The notes under the pieces are model-generated. The model saw only the letters and a list, made by a program, of their open reading frames with translations, searched no databases and had not been told where the DNA came from. A program made the translations under genes and the position numbers. From Hyphomicrobiales bacterium (GTDB lineage Bacteria; Pseudomonadota; Alphaproteobacteria; Rhizobiales; JAJFHR01), in NCBI GenBank assembly GCA_021775475.1, contig JAJFHS010000027.1:1-37667 (forward strand): a stretch of 37,667 nucleotides of DNA, read 5' to 3'. This document shows, one piece after another, positions 31,481 to 37,667 of this stretch (positions within the stretch are counted from its first letter, which is position 1; every line of letters begins with the position of its first letter).

Positions 31481-32899
31481 ATGATTGCGGCAACGACTTT
31501 TGCCGGTAAAAACGTTGCTGTTTTTGGTCTCGGATTAACCGGTCTTGCCACCATCGCTTCGCTACAGGCGGCTCAAGCCAATGTATTGGCCTTTGATGAT
31601 AATGCTGCTTCGCGTGACGCTGCGCATGAAAATGGCATCAACATTGTGGACCTTGCCCAAGCCGACTGGGCTAAGATCGATGCGCTTGTTTTAAGCCCCG
31701 GCGTTCCCCTTACTCATCCCAAACCACACTGGACTGTTGAGCTGGCCCACGAACACGGTGTGGAGATCATTGGTGATACTGAAATACTGGTGCGTGAACT
31801 CAGCTACCATGCACCTGAGGCAAACCTTGTTGCCATTACCGGAACCAACGGTAAATCCACCACCACTGCCCTGCTCGGTCATGTGCTGCAACACGGCGGC
31901 ATGGTCGTGCAGGTTGGCGGCAATATCGGCAAACCGGTGCTGGAATTTGACCTGCCGGGACCAAATCAGGCTCTGGTGGTTGAATTTTCTTCCTATCAAC
32001 TCGATTTAACGCCAACTCTTTGTCCGCGTGTTTCCATCCTGTTAAACCTTTCTTACGATCATATAGACCGGCATGGCTCAATGAAGGGCTATGCAGACGT
32101 CAAAGCGCGTATTTTCGCCGGGCAGGGGCCGGGTGATGTGGCCATTATTGGCGTTGATGATCAGTTCTCGCGGGATATTTCAACGATGCTTGGTTCGGAA
32201 ATAGAAATGGTGCTGATTTCCTGCGTGGAAGAGCTGGACGCAGGGTTCTATGCAAAAGATGCAAAGCTTTACGATGCAACAACCAATCCACCGGTTGTGG
32301 TGGCAGATCTCAGTTCGGCACATGGCTTAAGAGGGGTGCACAACTGGCAGAATGCCGCAGCCGCGTTTGCTGCGGCACGCGCTTTGGGGCTGGAGCGCGA
32401 GGTGATTGTTGAAGGATTTAACACCTTCCCCGGCCTTGCACACCGCATGGAACGCGTGGGAGCTAAGGGTGGTGTTGTTTTTATCAATGACACCAAGGCC
32501 ACCAACGCAGATGCGGCGGCGCGCGCGCTGGCGACATTTGATAATATTTACTGGATTGCCGGTGGCCTGGCCAAAGAGGGCGGCATTGAGGGTTTGCGAC
32601 CGTTTTTTGACAAGATCACCAAAGCCTATCTGATTGGTGATGCTGCTGAACAGTTTGCCAGCACACTGGGAAAAGACGTTGAATTTGAGATTTGCGGCAC
32701 CGTGGAAAATGCCGTTAAGGCGGCCGCTCGCGATGTTGCGGAAATTTTTAATAAACCGGACGATACAGCAACCGTACTGTTGGCACCGGCGTGCGCCTCT
32801 TTTGATCAATATCGCAGATTTGAATTGCGCGGGGATGCTTTTCGCCGCGCGGTGGCGGGTATTGAAGGGGTGAAGATGACCGAAGTAGGGAATACATAA
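31481..32899 (+). CDS. murD: UDP-MurNAc-L-Ala:D-Glu ligase
   Basis: A 472-residue Mur ligase that adds D-glutamate. An N-terminal Rossmann domain with FGLGLTGLA (about 14-22) is followed by the ATP loop TGTNGKSTTTALLG near residues 119-132. VVEFSSYQLDL near residue 167, LSYDHIDRHGSM near residue 190 and INDTKATNADAAARAL near residue 335 mark the domain. ACASFDQYRRFELRGDAF near the end is diagnostic. It overlaps ftsW by one base. Confidence 0.95.
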   Translation: MIAATTFAGKNVAVFGLGLTGLATIASLQAAQANVLAFDDNAASRDAAHENGINIVDLAQADWAKIDALVLSPGVPLTHPKPHWTVELAHEHGVEIIGDTEILVRELSYHAPEANLVAITGTNGKSTTTALLGHVLQHGGMVVQVGGNIGKPVLEFDLPGPNQALVVEFSSYQLDLTPTLCPRVSILLNLSYDHIDRHGSMKGYADVKARIFAGQGPGDVAIIGVDDQFSRDISTMLGSEIEMVLISCVEELDAGFYAKDAKLYDATTNPPVVVADLSSAHGLRGVHNWQNAAAAFAAARALGLEREVIVEGFNTFPGLAHRMERVGAKGGVVFINDTKATNADAAARALATFDNIYWIAGGLAKEGGIEGLRPFFDKITKAYLIGDAAEQFASTLGKDVEFEICGTVENAVKAAARDVAEIFNKPDDTATVLLAPACASFDQYRRFELRGDAFRRAVAGIEGVKMTEVGNT

Positions 32900-34062
32900 T
32901 GTTTAACCGAAATGAAAAAAGCCACATATCGTCGTGGTGGTGGACCGTTGACAGATGGATGTTCGGCGCTCTCATTGTTTTGCTGATTACCGGTATCCTG
33001 CTGGCGATGGCGGCAAGTCCGCCGGTGGCGCAACGTCTTGGTTTAAGCAACTTTCATTTCGTCTACAGGCAAATCCTTTTTGCTGTTCCGGCACTGGTTT
33101 TGATGTTTTTCTGCTCCATGCTGAGCCCTAAAATATTACGCCGGCTATCACTGGTCATAGTGGTGGTGGGATTTGCTGCCATGGCGCTGACCCTGGTTAT
33201 AGGTGAGGAGATAAAAGGGGCATCACGATGGATATCCATCGCCGGATTTGCCTTGCAACCATCAGAATTCGTCAAGCCCGGATTTGTTGTGCTGAGTGCC
33301 TGGTTGTTTGCCGAAAATATCCGCCAGCCTGAGGTTCCCGGCCGTTTGCTGGCGACACTCATTTTCGCTGTGTTTGCCGGTCTGTTGTTGTTGCAGCCGG
33401 ATTTTGGTCAAACCCTTCTGGCCACCACTGTCTGGATCTTGATGTTTTTCATGACCGGCATATCGTGGATGTGGATACCGGTTCTGGGCGGGCTCGGTGT
33501 TGCCGGGATTTTTACAGCTTACTATATGCTGCCCCATGTAACCCGGCGAATTGACCAGTTTCTTGACCCCACCACCGGTGATAATTATCAGGTCGGTCTG
33601 GCGCTGGAATCATTTATCCGCGGCGGATGGTTTGGCTTGGGGCCCGGAGAAGGCCAGATAAAACGAAATTTGCCTGATGCCCATAGTGATTTTATCTTTT
33701 CGGTCGCAGCCGAAGAATTTGGTACAATTGCCAGCCTGCTGCTGGTGTTGATCTTTGCCTTTATCGTGTTTCGCGGACTGTCGCGCTGTTTTGGCGAAAG
33801 AGATCCTTTTATCCGACTGGCAACCCTGGGGCTGATTTCAATGTTTGGTTTGCAGGCTTTGATAAATATGGCGGTTAATCTGTCGCTGTTGCCAGCCAAA
33901 GGCATGACTTTGCCATTCATTTCTTATGGTGGATCTTCGCTTATATCGATAGCTATCGCCATGGGCTTTGTTTTGGCACTGACCCGCAGGCGCCCGGGAC
34001 AAAGATATGGCATGTCGTACGAGAGCGCAGGAGGCTTGGCACTGGAAGGAACACAACGCTAA
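32899..34062 (+). CDS. ftsW: Septal peptidoglycan glycosyltransferase FtsW (SEDS family)
   Basis: A 387-residue polytopic protein (9-10 helices) that polymerises lipid II at the septum with FtsI. Family motifs are GEEIKGASRWISIAGFALQPSEFVK near residue 95, GDNYQVGLALESFIRGG near residue 225, GRG-like GLGPGEGQIKRNLPDAHSDFIFSVAAEE near residue 250, and TLPFISYGGSSLIS near residue 337. The start uses the A of the murD stop (TAATG), and the stop is likewise shared with the murG ATG. Confidence 0.94.
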   Translation: MFNRNEKSHISSWWWTVDRWMFGALIVLLITGILLAMAASPPVAQRLGLSNFHFVYRQILFAVPALVLMFFCSMLSPKILRRLSLVIVVVGFAAMALTLVIGEEIKGASRWISIAGFALQPSEFVKPGFVVLSAWLFAENIRQPEVPGRLLATLIFAVFAGLLLLQPDFGQTLLATTVWILMFFMTGISWMWIPVLGGLGVAGIFTAYYMLPHVTRRIDQFLDPTTGDNYQVGLALESFIRGGWFGLGPGEGQIKRNLPDAHSDFIFSVAAEEFGTIASLLLVLIFAFIVFRGLSRCFGERDPFIRLATLGLISMFGLQALINMAVNLSLLPAKGMTLPFISYGGSSLISIAIAMGFVLALTRRRPGQRYGMSYESAGGLALEGTQR

Positions 34063-35189
34063 TGTCGGGCGAAAAAAAAATTGCCTCTCAATTTGCCATC
34101 TGTGCCGGTGGTACCGGCGGTCATCTTTTCCCGGCCCAGGCTTTGAGTGCGGAACTCAAACGCCGGGGGCATCGTGTTGTTTTGCTGACAGATGAACGGG
34201 GCTTAAGGTTTGGTGATAGGTTTCCTTGCGATGAGATCGTGCAAATTCCTTCGTCCACCTTATCTCTTCGTGCGCCTCTGAAAGCATTTGCCGGGGTGAG
34301 AGAGATTGTATCGGGTGTGTCCAAAGCGCTGAAAATCTTTAAAAGCTCATCTTTTGGTGCGGTTGCCGGGTTTGGCGGCTACCCCTCCTTACCACCGATG
34401 GTGGCGGCTCGACTTGTGGGTCTGCCAACGTGTCTGCATGAACAAAATGCGGTAATGGGGCGGGCAAACAGGTTTCTCTCCCGGTTTGCAACTGTTTTGG
34501 CAACAAGTTTTGAGGTGACGCAAAAAGCGCCGGTTAATGGAAAGCTGCGCATCACCACCACAGGCAATCCGGTGCGCCAACAGGTGATTGAGTTGCGCAA
34601 TTCACCTTACACGCCAACGTTTGGCGATGATGAATTCAGATTGCTGATTTTTGGCGGCAGTCAGGGCGCGAGCATCTTTGGTGATGTTATGCCGGCGGCG
34701 TTAGAGCTGCTGCCGGAAATGACAAAAAAGCGCCTTAAAGTTACCCAACAGTGCCGGCAAGAAGATATTGATAAAGTCAAAACCGTCTATAATAATGCAG
34801 GCATTGAAGCTGAAGTCGCTGCTTTTTTCTCCAACCTTCCTGAACGTATGGCAACCTCACATCTTGTGGTTGCGCGCTCAGGAGCTTCGACGTTGAGTGA
34901 GTTAACCGTTATCGGATGTCCCGCTGTTCTGGTTCCCCTGCCTGGCGCGCTGGACAATGATCAACGAGAAAATGCTCGCTCACTTGAAGCCCACGGTGGT
35001 GCTTGGGTGGTGGAACAATCAGAGTTCAAGCCGGATCAGGTGGTGAAATTGCTGGATAAATTTATGAATGAACCAGATTTGCTGGTAGCGGCAGCACACG
35101 CAGCACATAAAATTGGCAAGCCGGATGCGACTATGCTACTGGCTGATGCAGTTGAAGAAATCGCACATATTCAAGAGGGTAAGCAATGA
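34062..35189 (+). CDS. murG: UDP-GlcNAc transferase MurG (lipid II synthase)
   Basis: A 375-residue GT-B glycosyltransferase on the inner face of the membrane that adds GlcNAc to lipid [17 protein letters not shown] (about residues 13-28) is the N-terminal Gly-rich loop, [11 protein letters not shown] is near residue 104, [14 protein letters not shown] near residue 126 and FGGSQGAS near residue 203. [15 protein letters not shown], with the later [14 protein letters not shown], forms the UDP-GlcNAc site; the family more often has His-x-x-Asn at the latter. Start shared with the ftsW stop and end overlapping murC. Confidence 0.94.
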   Translation: MSGEKKIASQFAICAGGTGGHLFPAQALSAELKRRGHRVVLLTDERGLRFGDRFPCDEIVQIPSSTLSLRAPLKAFAGVREIVSGVSKALKIFKSSSFGAVAGFGGYPSLPPMVAARLVGLPTCLHEQNAVMGRANRFLSRFATVLATSFEVTQKAPVNGKLRITTTGNPVRQQVIELRNSPYTPTFGDDEFRLLIFGGSQGASIFGDVMPAALELLPEMTKKRLKVTQQCRQEDIDKVKTVYNNAGIEAEVAAFFSNLPERMATSHLVVARSGASTLSELTVIGCPAVLVPLPGALDNDQRENARSLEAHGGAWVVEQSEFKPDQVVKLLDKFMNEPDLLVAAAHAAHKIGKPDATMLLADAVEEIAHIQEGKQ

Positions 35190-36595
35190 GGCTTTCGCAG
35201 GAAGTCGGGCCGATACATTTCATTGGCATTGGCGGAATTGGCATGAGTGGTATTGCCGAAGTCATGCACAATCTCGGGTTCACCGTTCAGGGCTCGGATT
35301 TGAGCCAGAATGCCAATGTTGATCGACTGCGTGGCCTGGGGCTGACAATTTCGATTGGTCATGCGGCAGAAAACATCGAAAATGCCAGTGTCATTGTCAC
35401 GTCATCGGCAGTCAAAAGCGATAACCCGGAAGTTGTAGCAGCCCGGGCGAGGTTTTTGCCGGTGGTGCGGCGCGCCGAGATGCTGGCCGAATTGATGCGC
35501 CTTAAATCCTGTGTGGCTGTGGGGGGCACACACGGCAAAACCACCACCACCAGCATGGTTGCGGCAATGTTTGATACGGCCAATCTTGATCCTACGGTGA
35601 TTAACGGTGGCATCATCAATGCTTATGGCACCAATGCCCGGTTGGGCGAGGGTGACTGGATGGTGGTGGAGGCGGATGAATCAGATGGTACTTTCGTCAA
35701 ATTGCCAGCCGAAGTTGCCATTGTCACCAACATAGATTCCGAACATCTTGATCACTATGGTGATTTTGATACTTTGCGGGCAGCCTTCTATAATTTTGTC
35801 GTCAATGTGCCATTTTATGGCTTTGCGGTGATGTGTATTGACCATCCGGAAGTCCAGGCTTTAATCGGCCGGATTGAAGATCGCCGCATTGTTACGTATG
35901 GCGAAAGCCCACAGGCTGAAGTGCGCATGGTGGACCTCAGGTTTGAAAATGGGGATTGCCTCTATGATGTGGTGATTACTGACCGGATGAGCGATACGAC
36001 GCGTGAAATCACCGGATTAGGATTGCCCATGCCGGGTCGCCACAATGCGCTTAACTCACTGGCTGCTGTGGCTGTGGCCGGTCAGTTGAAGTTTTCCGAT
36101 GATGTTATTCGTGCAGCTCTTGCCAACTTTAGTGGCGTCAAACGACGCTTTACCAAGACCGGTGTGTGGAACGATGTTGTTATCTTTGATGACTATGGAC
36201 ATCACCCGGTGGAAATTGCCGCTGTTTTGTCAGCCACCCGGGATGTGGCCAAAAACCGGGTAATTGCAGTTATGCAACCGCATCGCTACACAAGGCTGGA
36301 AAGCCTGTTTGATGATTTTTGCAGCTGTTTTAATGATGCTGATGTGGTGATTATCGCTCCCGTGTACGAGGCCGGTGAACAGCCGATTGAAGGGTATGAC
36401 CGCGACAGTCTGGTGGAGGGATTAACCGCACGCGGCCACCGTCAGGCGTTAGCGTTGCCGGAACCTGCTGCACTGGCGAAAATGATTGCTGAAATTGCTG
36501 AACCCGGTGATGTGGTGGTGTGTCTGGGGGCAGGTACCATTACGTATTGGGCGCATGCGCTGCCACAGGAACTGGCCGCGCTTGAACAGGAGTAA
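35186..36595 (+). CDS. murC: UDP-MurNAc:L-Ala ligase
   Basis: A 469-residue Mur ligase that adds the first residue, L-alanine. An N-terminal Rossmann domain ([16 protein letters not shown], about 11-26) precedes the ATP loop [12 protein letters not shown] near residues 112-123. [12 protein letters not shown] near residue 164, [11 protein letters not shown] near 183, [10 protein letters not shown] near residue 318 and YGHHPVEI near 338 follow. [16 protein letters not shown] near residue 365 is diagnostic. It overlaps the murG stop by 4 bases. Confidence 0.95.
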   Translation: MRLSQEVGPIHFIGIGGIGMSGIAEVMHNLGFTVQGSDLSQNANVDRLRGLGLTISIGHAAENIENASVIVTSSAVKSDNPEVVAARARFLPVVRRAEMLAELMRLKSCVAVGGTHGKTTTTSMVAAMFDTANLDPTVINGGIINAYGTNARLGEGDWMVVEADESDGTFVKLPAEVAIVTNIDSEHLDHYGDFDTLRAAFYNFVVNVPFYGFAVMCIDHPEVQALIGRIEDRRIVTYGESPQAEVRMVDLRFENGDCLYDVVITDRMSDTTREITGLGLPMPGRHNALNSLAAVAVAGQLKFSDDVIRAALANFSGVKRRFTKTGVWNDVVIFDDYGHHPVEIAAVLSATRDVAKNRVIAVMQPHRYTRLESLFDDFCSCFNDADVVIIAPVYEAGEQPIEGYDRDSLVEGLTARGHRQALALPEPAALAKMIAEIAEPGDVVVCLGAGTITYWAHALPQELAALEQE

Positions 36596-36599
36596 TGAG

Positions 36600-37511
36600 G
36601 TGCAAATTTCCGGCGAAGAACTGGTCAAACGGCTGCCGCAGGTGCGCGGACGATTAAGCACAGATGTAATGTTGAGCGATCTTACCTGGTTTCGTGTGGG
36701 CGGTCCGGCTGAAGTGATGTTTTCTCCCGCTGATGAGGATGATCTAGCTGTTTTTTTGCGCGATTTACCTGATGATATTCCGGTGATGACTGTTGGTATT
36801 GGCTCCAATCTTCTGGTGCGCGATGGTGGCATTCCCGGTGTTGTCATTCGTCTGGGGCGTGGGTTTTCCAGCATAGAGATTGAAGATGATAACCGCATAA
36901 GAGCCGGTGCAGCGGTGCCTGATATAAAATTGGCGATGAGTGCGGCCAGAGCCGGCATTGCCGGGCTGGCTTTTTACCGCGGCATTCCCGGCTCCGTTGG
37001 CGGTGCCTTGCGCATGAACGGCGGCTCTTATGGAACCGAAACCAAAGATGTGGTTGTCGAGATCAACGCGATCACTGCCACCGGTAAAAAAATCACTCTG
37101 AACGTTGCGGACATGGGATATTCCTACCGTCATTGCGGTGTGGGCGAGGATGTTATTTTTACCCGGGCGTTATTTCAGGGCACCGCCGGTGACCCGGATC
37201 AAATAGCCGAAGATATGAACGCCATCACCACTGCACGAGAAGCCACCCAGCCGATTAAAAGCCGCACCGGCGGCAGTACCTTCAAAAACCCGGATGGTCA
37301 CAAGTCGTGGCAGTTGATAGATGCGGCGGGCTGTCGCGGGTTACGCGTTGGTGGGGCGCATGTTTCTGAAAAACATTGCAACTTTCTTATTAATGATGGC
37401 GATGCAACCGCGGCTGATCTCGAAACCCTCGGTGAGACAGTGCGGGCGCGTGTGTTGGCTCATAGTGGTGTTCAACTGGAGTGGGAAATCAAACGAATTG
37501 GTGTTGAATGA
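36600..37511 (+). CDS. murB: UDP-N-acetylenolpyruvoylglucosamine reductase
   Basis: A 303-residue FAD enzyme that reduces enolpyruvyl-UDP-GlcNAc to UDP-MurNAc with NADPH. It shows TWFRVGGPAEVMF near residue 30, GIGSNLLVRDGGIPGVVIRLG near residue 65, the FAD loop GIPGSVGGALRMNGGSYG near residue 128, and SRTGGSTFKNPDG (catalytic Ser) near residue 222. SEKHCNFLIND near residue 257 completes the site. I use the GTG at 36600, which has an AGGAG ribosome site and follows murC by 4 bases; a longer frame from 36486 lies inside murC. This is the last gene of the cluster seen; ddl, ftsQ, ftsA and ftsZ, usually next, do not appear before the window ends. Confidence 0.94.
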   Translation: MQISGEELVKRLPQVRGRLSTDVMLSDLTWFRVGGPAEVMFSPADEDDLAVFLRDLPDDIPVMTVGIGSNLLVRDGGIPGVVIRLGRGFSSIEIEDDNRIRAGAAVPDIKLAMSAARAGIAGLAFYRGIPGSVGGALRMNGGSYGTETKDVVVEINAITATGKKITLNVADMGYSYRHCGVGEDVIFTRALFQGTAGDPDQIAEDMNAITTAREATQPIKSRTGGSTFKNPDGHKSWQLIDAAGCRGLRVGGAHVSEKHCNFLINDGDATAADLETLGETVRARVLAHSGVQLEWEIKRIGVE

Positions 37512-37525
37512 GGGGAAATGTTTTT

Positions 37526-37664
37526 AGTGGCGCTCATTTTAAGAGGCGCTCAAGCGGCGCGCAGCCTGCGGACCCCTTGGGTCCTAGTCCAACGCTGCGC
37601 TCGTCCCGGCGCGCCACTGATAATCTGTCGTTGTGGCACCCGGACGAGCGAAGCGTTGGACTAG
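37526..37664. repeat. Nested inverted repeats downstream of murB
   Basis: This 139-base stretch holds three nested dyads. AGTGGCGC (37526-37533) pairs with GCGCCACT (37611-37618). GGACCC and GGGTCC form a short hairpin at 37570-37584. A 23-base arm at 37584-37606, beginning CTAGTCCAACGC, recurs inverted at 37642-37664 with one mismatch. It resembles intergenic mosaic repeats of alphaproteobacteria and does not code for a recognisable protein. The element may continue past the window end. Confidence 0.6.
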
Positions 37665-37667
37665 CGA

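Overview
This 37.7 kb window looks like chromosomal DNA of an alphaproteobacterium, probably of moderate G+C and free-living. The evidence is the uninterrupted order rsmH-ftsL-ftsI-murE-murF-mraY-murD-ftsW-murG-murC-murB preceded by a DnaJ/TerB-domain gene, an Amidase_2 gene and a class A RNase P RNA. A Tat-exported TRAP solute receptor, a TPP-riboswitch thiOSGE operon and MurE with a meso-DAP (DNPR) signature fit the same picture. I cannot name the genus. No tRNA, CRISPR array, transposase or phage gene was seen, and no stretch over 300 bases lacks a gene or RNA.

Layout. 1-137: possible 3' tail of a gene. 138-1643 (-): AmpG-like MFS permease. 1644-6467 (+): TRAP transporter dctP-dctQ-dctM plus an amidase, behind a recognisable promoter with two operator-like repeats. 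6495-6790: a small membrane protein and a MITE-like repeat. 6801-16575: the most interesting region, a corrinoid-dependent methyl-transfer locus. It holds an FAD amine oxidoreductase (-), an XRE regulator translationally coupled to a cytosolic PhnD-like binding protein, and a corrinoid protein (+). It continues with a GFA-family protein, a 4Fe-4S protein and a non-pyrrolysine MttB-family methyltransferase (-), then a pterin-dependent methyltransferase and a RamA/RACo-type corrinoid activase (+). 16585-17578: a Ser/Ala/Glu-rich small protein and a membrane-anchored collagen-like protein. 17679-20483 (-): thiE, thiG, thiS, thiO behind a TPP riboswitch. 20561-22003 (-): a DMT-family permease and a MerF/MerT-like protein with a textbook MerR-family promoter. 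22094-24063 (+): DnaJ/TerB protein, amidase, rnpB. 24345-37511 (+): division and cell wall cluster. 37512-37667: nested inverted repeats.

How the parts may work together. In the methyl-transfer locus, the MttB-like enzyme would move a methyl group from an unidentified methylated amine (quaternary amines are the known substrates of non-Pyl relatives) to the corrinoid protein. The pterin-dependent enzyme would pass it to tetrahydrofolate, and the ASKHA/2Fe-2S activase, perhaps fed by the 4Fe-4S protein, would rescue oxidised Co(II). The FAD oxidoreductase could remove a further methyl group oxidatively. Three of these proteins (MttB-like, methyltransferase, activase) carry arginine-rich tails, suggesting a shared scaffold or RNA/membrane interaction. 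The substrate and the role of the PhnD-like protein are not known from sequence. The window's other oddities are a thiO without a canonical start codon after its riboswitch, an orphan MerR-type promoter, and the absence of mraZ between rnpB and rsmH.
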